Part shown: positions 44,314-57,055 of the stretch, piece after piece
Layout of the letters: each line of letters starts with the position of its first letter
Position numbering within the stretch: the stretch's first letter is position 1
Notes under the pieces: generated by a model
The model's database searches: none
Told to the model about the DNA's origin: nothing
Seen by the model: the letters and a program-made list of their open reading frames with translations, nothing else
Made by a program: the position numbers and the translations under genes
NCBI GenBank assembly: GCA_046350935.1
Contig: JAXLZK010000019.1
Coordinates: 10,142-74,141 of the forward strand
DNA: 64,000 nt
Source of the DNA: Nitrobium sp046350935
Lineage (GTDB): Bacteria > Nitrospirota > Thermodesulfovibrionia > Thermodesulfovibrionales > Dissulfurispiraceae
Direction: 5' to 3'

Positions 44314-45277
44314 AATACTCGTAAAAACAGGGCTCCTGGCTCTTAAACTGCTGGTGAGTGCGTCTCTTATCGCCTTCCTGCTCTCAAAGACGGAGCGCGC
44401 TCCCCTCCTTGCGACGCTCCGGCAGATGGACCCCGCCGCTTTCCCCGCTGCGATCGGCCTCTACCTGGCTGCCGCCTTCCTCTCCACGCTGCGCTGGAAG
44501 CTCCTCGTTCCGCAGCCTATCGGAATGCGAAGGCTCTTCAGCATGTACCTCATCGGCTCCTTCTTCAACAACTATCTTCCCGGGGGCGTGGGGGGAGATG
44601 CGGTGAAGGCGTATTACCTGAGCAGGGAAATGAAGAAATGCAGTGCGGAGGGGCGGGCCCCCTCCTTCCACCCCTCGCTGACAGGAGCAATCGCGTCTGT
44701 CTTTATGGACAGGTACGTTGGACTCAGCGCCCTCATCTTCCTCAGCGTTGCGGCATTCCCTTTCGGGATCCGCTACCTGCAAGATGCATCGACGGCGTGG
44801 CCGGTGATATGGGCCATTCCCCTCATCGCCCTCGCGTTTCTTGCGGTGAGCCTTCTTATCTTCGCCTTCCGCCTGGGAGAGCGTATCCGCTTCCTCCTGA
44901 ACGTCTATCAGTACCTACACTTTTACCGTTCGCAAAGGGAAGCGCTGCTGAAGGCCTTCGTCTATTCCCTGGTGATCCAGCTCCTGGGGGTGCTCTCCGT
45001 CTACCTGTTGTCGAGGGGGCTTCACCTCTCCCTTCCTTTCCTCTCCCTCCTGGTCTTTCTGCCGATGATCATTCTCTTTTCCATGATTCCGATTACCGTA
45101 TCCGGCATCGGATTGCGGGAAGGGGCGTTCGTCTTCCTGCTGGGATCGGCGGGGATCGCTCCGGCCAGTGCTATAACTCTTTCTCTTGTTTGGTTTTTTT
45201 CAGTATTTGTGGCAGGAATCTGGGGGCTGCTGGAATACCTGCGCTACAAGGCGGTGTTTGGCAGAGAGGTACCATAG
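44297..45277 (+). CDS. Lysylphosphatidylglycerol-synthase-TM / flippase-like membrane protein (UPF0104 type)
   Basis: The protein has about 326 residues with 7-8 membrane helices. Family signatures include STLRWKLLV, SMYLIGSFFNNYLPGGVGGDAVKAYYLSRE, ASVFMDRYVGLSAL and IPITVSGIGLREGAFVFLLG. Members of this group are the LPG synthase membrane domain and AglD-like proteins implicated in lipid-linked glycan assembly. The reading frame overlaps the end of the GT2 gene. The start is uncertain: TTG 44297 is the best early choice and GTG 44354 an alternative. Its 3' end overlaps the convergent HDOD/AAA gene by 78 nt. Confidence 0.85.
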   Translation: MAQAGRILVKTGLLALKLLVSASLIAFLLSKTERAPLLATLRQMDPAAFPAAIGLYLAAAFLSTLRWKLLVPQPIGMRRLFSMYLIGSFFNNYLPGGVGGDAVKAYYLSREMKKCSAEGRAPSFHPSLTGAIASVFMDRYVGLSALIFLSVAAFPFGIRYLQDASTAWPVIWAIPLIALAFLAVSLLIFAFRLGERIRFLLNVYQYLHFYRSQREALLKAFVYSLVIQLLGVLSVYLLSRGLHLSLPFLSLLVFLPMIILFSMIPITVSGIGLREGAFVFLLGSAGIAPASAITLSLVWFFSVFVAGIWGLLEYLRYKAVFGREVP

Positions 45278-46819
45278 GAGCCGCTTCAGGCTCTTCAGAT
45301 TGCCGGGGAAGGGGTCTTTCTCGTAGTATTCGCTCAGGCCGAGGCACAGGGCAGGGTCTCTGATAAAGAGTCCGTACTTCTCAATAATGCCGTCCGCAAT
45401 GAGCCCGATATCCGGCCTTCGCTCGCGGAGCGGGGGGAGATGCATGCTGACAGGGTCGAGCGCCGCCAGAAGGCGCGCCGAAAACCTCCCCTCTTCCGCC
45501 TCCCGGACAAAGTCCTTCCGGGAAGTGAGGAAAAAACGTATGTCGAACGCGGCGGGACGCGTCTCCCCGATCTTGTAGAATTCGTCCTTGCTGAAGACCT
45601 CCGCCAGCTTTTCCTGCAGGGGAAGCGGGAGGGCGTCGATATCCTTCAGGAGGATGCTTCCCCCGTTCGCCATTTCCAGCGCGCCCTTGTGCTTTTCGAG
45701 CCCCAGGAAACCGCCTTTCGAGCCGAAGAGCTCAATCTCGAGGGTTTCGTTGTCCAGGGTTTTGCAGTGATAGGAAAGGAAGGGCTTGTTCCTTCGCGGG
45801 TTGTCGGGGCGGCGGTGGAGCGCGACAGCCAGCAGCCTCTTTCCCGTTCCCGCCTCGCCATGGAGTGCTATATTCCGCTCCAGCCGGTTTGCCGCCTCGA
45901 CCTCGCTCAGTGCCGCCTTTATGGGCTCGGAGGCGGTGCGGAAGGTAATCACAGGGGGTTCGGCTCTCTCGGCCGGCGCAAGGAGCGCTTCCGCCTCCTC
46001 CTGTACGCCGAACTCCCTGCAGACCTCTTCGAATCGCTCGATGCTGTCCGCCAGCAGCTCTTCCACGTCGTTCTCGGGAATCCTGAAATATCTCTTCGCC
46101 AGCTCCTTGAATTTCTCCTGTGCTTCCACCACCAGGGGAAAGAGCAAACAGCGGGCGCCGGACGCACCGGCCTCCGTCAGATGAGAGAGCTGCAGCGAGG
46201 TATAGGCTGCGGAATACCGTGTCGGGTCCCCTGAGGGGGACGCCTGCAGCCCTTCCGGGGCAAAGAGAAACCTGGTCACGTTGAGCGTGTCATGGTATAT
46301 CTTTGGGAGCGGCGGATCTCCCCCGAGCTGCTCCAGATGGTTTGTCGTGAAGAGCCTGTCCTCGATAAAAAGCTTGTCCTCCGTAGGGATCTTCAGGAGG
46401 ATTTCGAGCACTTTTCGGTACGATACCTCTTTCCCCAGCATCAGGAGCATCCCCACGGAGGGGAGGATGCCCGCAAAGAACGCCTCTTCCTCTTCGGCGA
46501 TATCCGCTCTCCTGTTGAGGGCGGCCGCTATCTCTCCCGCCAGCACCGTGTAGCACCAAAAGAAGAGGTAGGAGGAGTCCAGAAAAGACTCCTGCTGAAG
46601 AATATGCCGTTCCACCTTTTCCGCGCCGAGAAGGGAGATGGCCTGGGATACCGTGCTCACTTCGCTTCTCCCCGCCGGTCCGTTGATGAACCGGAGAAGG
46701 GAGAAAAACAGCCCCGGATCGTATTTGATCAGATGGGCCACGTTTTGCAGAGATGCTGCTTCATCGCGGATACAGGTGCGGAGGGGAGCGATCGTGTGCT
46801 CGAATACCGGGATATTCAT
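45200..46819 (-). CDS. HDOD domain fused to a degenerate sigma-54-activator-like AAA+ domain
   Basis: The protein has 539 residues. The N-terminal HDOD part (about 1-200) has NVAHLIKYDPGLFFSLLRFINGPAG and VSQAISLLGAEKVERHIL. The C-terminal part resembles NtrC-type AAA+: Walker A GEAGTGK (321-327), a GAFTGA-position sequence GGFLGL (369-374), Walker B LLKDID (390-395) and LPPLRERRPDIGLIADGII. The sigma-54 contact motif is lost and Walker B lacks the usual DE, and there is no DNA-binding C-terminal domain. It is probably a signalling scaffold rather than an activator. It is divergent from mnmG. Confidence 0.82.
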   Translation of the reverse strand: MNIPVFEHTIAPLRTCIRDEAASLQNVAHLIKYDPGLFFSLLRFINGPAGRSEVSTVSQAISLLGAEKVERHILQQESFLDSSYLFFWCYTVLAGEIAAALNRRADIAEEEEAFFAGILPSVGMLLMLGKEVSYRKVLEILLKIPTEDKLFIEDRLFTTNHLEQLGGDPPLPKIYHDTLNVTRFLFAPEGLQASPSGDPTRYSAAYTSLQLSHLTEAGASGARCLLFPLVVEAQEKFKELAKRYFRIPENDVEELLADSIERFEEVCREFGVQEEAEALLAPAERAEPPVITFRTASEPIKAALSEVEAANRLERNIALHGEAGTGKRLLAVALHRRPDNPRRNKPFLSYHCKTLDNETLEIELFGSKGGFLGLEKHKGALEMANGGSILLKDIDALPLPLQEKLAEVFSKDEFYKIGETRPAAFDIRFFLTSRKDFVREAEEGRFSARLLAALDPVSMHLPPLRERRPDIGLIADGIIEKYGLFIRDPALCLGLSEYYEKDPFPGNLKSLKRLLWYLSAKHRLVAQVFQQPPDSCHKY

Positions 46820-46822
46820 TAA

Positions 46823-46831
46823 TGCTATAAT
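46823..46831 (+). promoter_or_regulatory. Extended -10 promoter TGCTATAAT upstream of mnmG
   Basis: TGC-TATAAT ends 10 nt before ATG 46842, predicting a 5' leader of only about three nt. It lies directly beside the divergent HDOD/AAA start (46819). Confidence 0.65.
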
Positions 46832-46841
46832 AAAGAGATTT

Positions 46842-48725
46842 ATGTTTAAAGAGCAAGATTACGACGTGATTGTCATCGGTGCCGGCCATGCCGGGTGCGA
46901 GGCCGCTCTGTCTGCAGCCCGCCTCGGAATGGAGACCTGTCTTTTTACCATCAACCTCGATACTATTGCCCATCTTTCCTGCAATCCTGCCGTCGGGGGG
47001 CTCGCCAAAGGGCACCTGGTCCGCGAGATCGACGCCCTCGGAGGGGAAATGGCGAAGGTGACCGATCAGGCGGGAATACAGTTCAGGATGCTGAACCTCT
47101 CCAAAGGGCCGGCAGTCTGGTCATTGAGGGCGCAGGCCGACAGAGCGCTCTACAAAAGGGCGATGCGCCATTCTCTGGAAAGGCAGGAGCGCCTCGCTAT
47201 CAAGCAGGGGATGATTGAGAAGATCGTGACGGAAGGCGGCGCGGTGAAGGGGGTGGTCTCCTCCCTCGGGGTCTTCTACGCGGCACGGGCTGTCGTCGTC
47301 ACCACGGGCACCTTCCTGAAGGGGCTGATCCATATCGGCCTCGAGAACTTTCAGGCAGGGAGGGCTGGTGAGTTCCCCTCCGTTGGTTTGTCGGACTCCC
47401 TGCGCGCACTGGGCCTCGAAATGGGCAGGCTGAAGACGGGTACGCCCCCCCGGCTGGATGCGCGGAGCATCGACTTTTCCCGGACGACGCCGCAGCGGGG
47501 GGATGATCCGCCCGTCCCCTTTTCCTACTCGACAGAGAAGATAACGAACCCCCAGTTACCCTGTTATATAACCTATACGAACGCGAAGACCCACGAGATA
47601 ATCCGGGGCGGGCTCGACCGCTCGCCGCTCTATAGCGGACGCATCAAAGGGATCGGCCCCCGCTACTGCCCCTCTATCGAGGATAAGGTGGTGCGGTTTG
47701 CCGACAAGGAGCGGCACCAGATTTTCCTTGAGCCGGAGGGGCTTGAGACGACGGAGTATTATGCAAACGGGATCTCGACGAGCCTGCCGTACGATGTTCA
47801 GGTGGGGCTCGTACGGAGCATCGAGGGTCTGGAGAATGCGGAGATCATGCGGCCCGCCTATGCCATCGAGTACGATTTCGTGTTCCCGACTCAGCTGAAG
47901 CATAGCCTCGAGACGAAGGAGGTGGAGGGGCTCTTCCTCGGAGGACAGATAAACGGCACGTCGGGGTACGAGGAGGCAGCCGCCCAGGGCTTGATGGCGG
48001 GGATCAATGCTTCCCTGAAGCTGAAGGGCTGCCCTCCGCTTATCCTGCACCGCGACGAGGCGTACATCGGCGTGCTGATCGACGACCTGGTGACAAAGGG
48101 AACGACCGAGCCGTACCGCATGTTCACGTCGCGTGCGGAATACCGCCTGCTCCTTCGGCACGATAATGCAGATTTCCGGCTTACCGACAAGGGGTATGCC
48201 CTGGGCCTCGTCCCTGAGGAGGTCTACGAGCGGTACTCCGGGAAGAAGAGGGCGGTGGCTGCTGAAATAGGGAGGCTTGCGAAGGAGAGAATCAAGCCTT
48301 CCGCCGCAGTGAACGAGGAGCTTTCCGCCTTGGGCACCTCTGTTTTGACAGAGGACGTCTCTCTCGAAAAGCTCCTGAAGAGGCCTGAGGTGCGCTACTC
48401 GTTTATCAGGAGGTTTGCCGCTCCTCCCCAGGAGGCGAGTCCTGAAGTGGAAAGCCTTGTCGAGATACACGTAAAGTACGAAGGGTACATCCGGAAGCAG
48501 GTGGAAATGGCGGAGAGGGCGGACAAATTCGAAGCGAAGAAGATTCCGCCTGATTTCGATTTTAAGGCTGTTCCAGGGCTGTCCAGGGAAGTGGTGGAAA
48601 AGCTGGCACGGACACAGCCGGAAAATATCGGACAGGCGGGCAGGATTCCGGGTATCACTCCCGCAGCGGTAGCGGTCCTGCTTGTAGCGGTGGAAAAGCA
48701 GTGGAGACGGTCCGGAAACTCCTGA
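46842..48725 (+). CDS. mnmG: tRNA uridine-5-carboxymethylaminomethyl modification enzyme MnmG (GidA)
   Basis: The protein has 627 residues. The FAD-binding motif is DVIVIGAGHAGCEAALSAARLG, followed by the MnmG signatures LSCNPAVGGLAKGHLVREIDALGG and TTGTFLKGLIHIGLENFQAGRAGE. The central block is GLFLGGQINGTSGYEEAAAQGL, and the C-terminal helical domain binds tRNA and MnmE. It forms cmnm5U34 in tRNA with MnmE. The start at ATG 46842 sits 10 nt after a consensus -10 box. It overlaps rsmG by 25 nt. Confidence 0.97.
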   Translation: MFKEQDYDVIVIGAGHAGCEAALSAARLGMETCLFTINLDTIAHLSCNPAVGGLAKGHLVREIDALGGEMAKVTDQAGIQFRMLNLSKGPAVWSLRAQADRALYKRAMRHSLERQERLAIKQGMIEKIVTEGGAVKGVVSSLGVFYAARAVVVTTGTFLKGLIHIGLENFQAGRAGEFPSVGLSDSLRALGLEMGRLKTGTPPRLDARSIDFSRTTPQRGDDPPVPFSYSTEKITNPQLPCYITYTNAKTHEIIRGGLDRSPLYSGRIKGIGPRYCPSIEDKVVRFADKERHQIFLEPEGLETTEYYANGISTSLPYDVQVGLVRSIEGLENAEIMRPAYAIEYDFVFPTQLKHSLETKEVEGLFLGGQINGTSGYEEAAAQGLMAGINASLKLKGCPPLILHRDEAYIGVLIDDLVTKGTTEPYRMFTSRAEYRLLLRHDNADFRLTDKGYALGLVPEEVYERYSGKKRAVAAEIGRLAKERIKPSAAVNEELSALGTSVLTEDVSLEKLLKRPEVRYSFIRRFAAPPQEASPEVESLVEIHVKYEGYIRKQVEMAERADKFEAKKIPPDFDFKAVPGLSREVVEKLARTQPENIGQAGRIPGITPAAVAVLLVAVEKQWRRSGNS

Positions 48726-49348
48726 CGGAGGGCCTCCGCGCGCTGGGGTCGGAGCTGGGTGTCGGCACAGCGGATTCTCTTGCGCCTCTCTTTATCACAT
48801 ATCTCCAGGAGTTGAAGAAGTGGAACCGGGCCTATAACCTTACCGCCCTCGAGAGCGACAGGGACATTATCACCAAACATTTCCTCGACTCTCTCCTTTA
48901 CCTCACCTTCGTCCCGTCAGGAAGCGGGAGTCTTGCCGATGTGGGCAGCGGAGCCGGCTTCCCGGGAGTGCCGCTGGCGATTGCCCGGCCTGAAAAGTCC
49001 GTTGTTCTCATAGAACCTTCCCGAAAGAAAACAGCCTTTCTCAAGCACCTTACAAGGACTCTCTCCCTCGGCAATGTAGAGGTTGTCGGGGCCCGGATCG
49101 AAGAGATGCGGGACCGACTTTTCGATGTGGTGGTTACCAGAGCCCTCTTCAGCATAGGAGATTTTGTCGGCAAGGCGGGGCATGCCGTAAAGAAGAACGG
49201 CTATCTGGTTGCGAGCAAAGGGCCGAAGCTTTCTGAAGAGCTGCAGGACCTCCCTGCAGCGGCTCGCTGCGAGGTGCGGACGGTTCCTCTTCCGCTGACC
49301 TCCCTCGAACGGCATTTGGTGAAAATTGTACTGAATGCTCCCTCGTAG
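48701..49348 (+). CDS. rsmG: 16S rRNA (guanine527-N7)-methyltransferase RsmG (GidB)
   Basis: The protein has 215 residues from GTG 48701, inside the end of mnmG. Family motifs are YLQELKKWNRAYNLTAL, ITKHFLDSLL, the SAM motif LADVGSGAGFPGVPLAIARPE, PSRKKTAFLKHL and VVTRALFS. It methylates G527 of 16S rRNA. The mnmG-rsmG pairing is classic, here just upstream of the rRNA operon. The parAB/oriC neighbours often found downstream are absent. Confidence 0.95.
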   Translation: METVRKLLTEGLRALGSELGVGTADSLAPLFITYLQELKKWNRAYNLTALESDRDIITKHFLDSLLYLTFVPSGSGSLADVGSGAGFPGVPLAIARPEKSVVLIEPSRKKTAFLKHLTRTLSLGNVEVVGARIEEMRDRLFDVVVTRALFSIGDFVGKAGHAVKKNGYLVASKGPKLSEELQDLPAAARCEVRTVPLPLTSLERHLVKIVLNAPS

Positions 49349-49377
49349 TGCGCAAAACGCAAAAGGAGAAAGGTTTG

Positions 49378-49406
49378 TTGACTTTCGGCAACGGATTTTC
49401 TATTGT
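49378..49406 (+). promoter_or_regulatory. rrn promoter P1 (TTGACT-17-TATTGT)
   Basis: TTGACT (49378-49383) and TATTGT (49401-49406) are separated by 17 nt. It lies about 360 nt upstream of the mature 16S rRNA. Confidence 0.6.
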
Positions 49407-49552
49407 AAAAGCAGTTCTTTTAGATCATCCACTTCTTTTGCTTTACCCCTGCGCGCTTCGTGCGCAGGAAGCGAAGAAAGCTTCCCGTTTCTGTTTGCCA
49501 GAGAAAAGTTTCTGATGGAAAGCTTCTGTTTTTTAAAGAAATATTTTAAGGG

Positions 49553-49581
49553 TTGACAGAAAGAGCAGGATCTGGTAAAGT
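49553..49581 (+). promoter_or_regulatory. rrn promoter P2 (TTGACA-17-TAAAGT) with AT-rich upstream element
   Basis: A consensus TTGACA (49553-49558), a 17-nt spacer and TAAAGT (49576-49581) follow an A/T-rich block (49530-49550) resembling an UP element. This is the best rRNA promoter candidate. Confidence 0.8.
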
Positions 49582-49762
49582 AAAGACATCGATGTTCTTT
49601 GAGCAGCAACACTGTGCTCATCACTCTGCAATGCCGTAAGGTTCAAGCGAGCGTACCTTATTACAGGCAAGTGAGCTTGGATACTTTGGCAATGTGGGGC
49701 TTTTTGTTCTTTGAAAACTAAAGGTAGATTCTGTCAAGAAGTTTGAGTTTAACAGGAAGAAA
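49582..49762 (+). promoter_or_regulatory. rrn leader: boxA-like site and 16S processing stem
   Basis: TGTTCTTTGAAAAC (about 49705-49718) resembles boxA antitermination sequence. The adjacent AAACTAAAGGTAGATTCTG (about 49715-49733) is complementary to 51359-51382 after the 16S gene, forming the RNase III stem that excises 16S rRNA. The segment 49407-49552 otherwise holds only small hairpins, such as CCTGCGC-GCTTCGT-GCGCAGG. Confidence 0.65.
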
Positions 49763-51342
<1,580 letters not shown>

Positions 51343-51448
51343 CTAAGGAAAGAAAAATGGCAGAATCTACCTTTTAGTTTTATAGATTACGATCTTTGAC
51401 AATGTGGGGGAGTAGGAGTAAGGGAAGTAAGGAAGGAAGGAGAAGTAA

Positions 51449-54350
<2,902 letters not shown>

Positions 54351-54421
54351 TTTCCTCTTCCTCCCCTCCCCCTACTCCTTACCCCACCTTGTCAATGTTA
54401 TTTCTTGTGTAGAACGTATAT

Positions 54422-54465
54422 AATTAAAGAAAGGGCGAATAGCACCCTTTCTTTAATTTTTTTTG
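54422..54465 (+). terminator. Rho-independent terminator of the rRNA operon
   Basis: AATTAAAGAAAGGG (54422-54435) pairs with CCCTTTCTTTAATT (54445-54458) around a nine-nt loop, followed by a T-run to about 54464. It lies about 70 nt after the 23S gene and 20 nt before rpoD. Confidence 0.92.
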
Positions 54466-54485
54466 TGCAAAGGGGATCTAACACG

Positions 54486-55907
54486 ATGAAAGAACGAGAT
54501 ATATTTGAGGAAATTATCAATCTGGGTAAGAGACGCGGTGTCCTTACTTATGATGAGATAAACGAAGCGCTCCCCTCAGAGTTCTTCTCTCCCGACGAGC
54601 TGGAAGATTTAATGGACGTCCTCAACGACATGGGCGTCAAAGTCGTCGACTACGAAGAGTCGATCCTCTCGGAGGAGGAGGTAGAGGAAGAAGTCGAAGA
54701 GTACGAAAGGGCCGAGGATCTTGTTCAGGCCTATTTCAACTCCATGGGCGATATTTCGATCCTCACGAAAGATGAGGAGACCGACCTTGCCCGCAAGCTC
54801 GAACAGGGAAGGGAGATTATCCGCGGCACCATAACGGCGCTCCCCGTATTTGAAAAAATAAAGTCGACGATTGATATAGAGGACGAGGAAGGGATCGCAA
54901 CGGAAGAGGAGAAGGCGGATGAGGCCCTTCTGAAGACCCTTGCCCGTCTCGAAGAATTGATGGACATCCTTGAGAGGGCCGATGTGAAGATCAGGAAATA
55001 CGGGACCCTCAAGGAGTTCAAATCAGTAGTAAACGAGAAGAAAAAGAAGGGCCAGAATACGAAGAAGCACGAGCTGCTGCTCAAAGAGGTTCAGGCTGAT
55101 TATAAAAAGGTGGAAACGGAAGTGGGGATCAAGGTGGAAGCCCTGAAGGATCTGTGGAACAGGATCTCCAAAGCGCGGCACCTTGTCATCGAAACGAAGA
55201 ACGAGCTGATCACGCGAAACCTGAGACTGGTGGTCAACATAGCGAAGAACTATGTTGGAAGGGGGCTGCCTCTTCTCGACCTGATCCAGGAGGGCAATAT
55301 TGGCCTGATGAAGGCGGTTGATAAGTTCAAGTACGAGAAGGGTTTCAAATTCAGTACCTATGCAACCTGGTGGATTCGCCAGGCAATAACCCGCGCCCTT
55401 ATCGACCAGACGAAGACGATCCGGGTGCCGGTGCATATGATGGAGTTTTATAACCGCGTGACGAAGGCATCCCGGGAGCTGACTCAGCAGCTCGGCAGGG
55501 AGCCTTCCAATGAGGAAATTGCAAAAAAGCTTCTAGTCCCGGTGAGAAAAGTCGAGGAAGTCTTCCGTGCGATCCAGGACCCCATTGCGCTGCAGACGCC
55601 GATCGGGGACGAAGACACGGAGCTCGAGGACTTTATCGGCGACAAGACGAGCCCCTCTCCCTATTCAGATGCGGAAAGGATCGAAACGAGCGAACAGATA
55701 CAGCGGGTCCTGAGGACCCTCACTCCCAAGGAAGAGACCGTAATCAGGATGCGGTTCGGAATCGGAGTCGACCGGGACCATACCCTCGAAGAGGTGGGAC
55801 GGTATCTCTCCATAACGCGGGAGCGTGTGCGGCAAATCGAGGCGAAGGCGCTGAGAAAGTTGAAGCATCCCAGCAGGCTGCGGGCGCTGAAAATTCTCAC
55901 CACCTAA
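54486..55907 (+). CDS. rpoD: RNA polymerase primary sigma factor RpoD (sigma-70)
   Basis: The protein has 473 residues from ATG 54486. Region 1.1 is LGKRRGVLTYDEINEALP. Region 1.2 is DLVQAYFNSMGDISILTKDEE. Region 2 is RNLRLVVNIAKNYVGRGLPLLDLIQEGNIGLMKAVDKFKYEKGFKFSTYATWWIRQAI, with the core-binding and -10 recognition helices. Region 3 is TKASRELTQQLGREPSNEEIA. Region 4.2 is HTLEEVGRYLSITRERVRQIEAKALRKLKHP. The non-conserved region is short. It directs housekeeping transcription. A terminator separates it from the rRNA operon. Confidence 0.96.
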   Translation: MKERDIFEEIINLGKRRGVLTYDEINEALPSEFFSPDELEDLMDVLNDMGVKVVDYEESILSEEEVEEEVEEYERAEDLVQAYFNSMGDISILTKDEETDLARKLEQGREIIRGTITALPVFEKIKSTIDIEDEEGIATEEEKADEALLKTLARLEELMDILERADVKIRKYGTLKEFKSVVNEKKKKGQNTKKHELLLKEVQADYKKVETEVGIKVEALKDLWNRISKARHLVIETKNELITRNLRLVVNIAKNYVGRGLPLLDLIQEGNIGLMKAVDKFKYEKGFKFSTYATWWIRQAITRALIDQTKTIRVPVHMMEFYNRVTKASRELTQQLGREPSNEEIAKKLLVPVRKVEEVFRAIQDPIALQTPIGDEDTELEDFIGDKTSPSPYSDAERIETSEQIQRVLRTLTPKEETVIRMRFGIGVDRDHTLEEVGRYLSITRERVRQIEAKALRKLKHPSRLRALKILTT

Positions 55908-55949
55908 AGAGAGAGCCGAGAGATAGACTGAAGCTGTAGAGGAAAGGGC

Positions 55950-55990
55950 AAAAAAAGAGAAAGATCAAAACACCGTCTTTCTCTTTTTTT
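55950..55990. terminator. Bidirectional terminator between rpoD and the LysM gene
   Basis: AAAAAAGAGAAAGA (about 55951-55964) pairs with TCTTTCTCTTTTTT (about 55976-55989), with A- and T-runs on the two sides. It can stop transcription from both convergent genes. Confidence 0.85.
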
Positions 55991-56015
55991 TGTTTAATTT
56001 TCGCTTGACCTGACG

Positions 56016-57017
56016 TTAGTTCTTATAGGTGTCCCCTGCCATGACTTCTCTATCGGCCTTTTCCACTACCGCGATCGAAAGTGAGGGAAACGTCTTGATC
56101 ACCTGAAGGGTGCCGCTCGTGGCAAAGGGCTCCGCGCCGCTGATAAGCGTGTACCGGTCTCCGACCTCTACCTTTTCGTTTGCGCCCTTATCGAGAATAA
56201 CGAGACCGCCCCTCCCGGTTGCCCGTAAGCCCTCGAGGCTCTTTACCACGATCCCTTTCAGCAGAGGCCTCCTTTCGATGAGAGGTTTCTCGGGAACTTC
56301 AAATGGATAGTACCCTACCAGGACATCTTCCGGGAGTATTTCATCGTAGGATTCCAGTATCCTGGCCTGCTGCTTTCCGTTATCCTCTCCCGACGTCTCG
56401 ATAAAACCTTTGATTTTCAGGTAGAAACCAAGACTCTTCCCTGTTGCCGGGTGGAGGATTTTTTCGGGTTTGCCCGCAATATAGTAGCGGGTCCCGGACT
56501 CAGCCCCCCTGTTCCTATCCAGGGTAATATAGATCGTATCGCCGCGCCCCATCAGAATCCTTTTAAAGGACTCCCCTTTTACTTCCCCTGCCCGGGCGAT
56601 TTCGCTCGTGATAAAACCGCTGGTGAGGAAGACCTCACGGGGGATGAGATACTCCTGCTCCTGTACAGGAATATTTTTCGGTTCGAGCTGTTCGGGGATG
56701 ATCACCTTCCCTTGCTCGTTTCCGGCGCCTATTCCCTCTTTTTCGGGCAGCTCACCCTTTTTCAGATACTCATCGGGAATCGTCAACTTTTGTCCCGGAT
56801 AGATACGATGGGGGTTCCGTATCTTCGGGTTCGCCTTCCAGAGATGGGGCCATTGATAGGGATCTCTCAATTTCTCTGAAGAGATATCCCAGAGGGTGTC
56901 CCCCTTCCTGATGGTATAATCGTCAGGGGCGCCGAAGGCGGCGAACGCGGTGGTGCAGGCGATCAGGGCTGCAAGGAGAGAAACCCGTGCGGCACGGGGC
57001 AGTGAACCTGTTTTCAT
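56016..57017 (-). CDS. LysM-domain exported protein
   Basis: The protein has 333 residues from ATG 57017 (Shine-Dalgarno AAAGGAGC). It has a signal peptide (MKTGSLPRAARVSLLAALIACTTAFA) and a LysM domain at about 32-85 (DYTIRKGDTLWDISSEKLRDPYQWPHLWKANPKIRNPHRIYPGQKLTIP). A long C-terminal region with beta-rich repeats follows (GDTIYITLDRNRGAESGTRYYI, GDRYTLISGAEPF). It should bind peptidoglycan in the periplasm. It lies 38 nt after bioA on the same strand. The longer open frame upstream overlaps bioA and is not supported. Confidence 0.88.
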   Translation of the reverse strand: MKTGSLPRAARVSLLAALIACTTAFAAFGAPDDYTIRKGDTLWDISSEKLRDPYQWPHLWKANPKIRNPHRIYPGQKLTIPDEYLKKGELPEKEGIGAGNEQGKVIIPEQLEPKNIPVQEQEYLIPREVFLTSGFITSEIARAGEVKGESFKRILMGRGDTIYITLDRNRGAESGTRYYIAGKPEKILHPATGKSLGFYLKIKGFIETSGEDNGKQQARILESYDEILPEDVLVGYYPFEVPEKPLIERRPLLKGIVVKSLEGLRATGRGGLVILDKGANEKVEVGDRYTLISGAEPFATSGTLQVIKTFPSLSIAVVEKADREVMAGDTYKN

Positions 57018-57055
57018 TCTCGCTCCTTTTCCGAAAAAAGATCCTTGTCGCAGCG

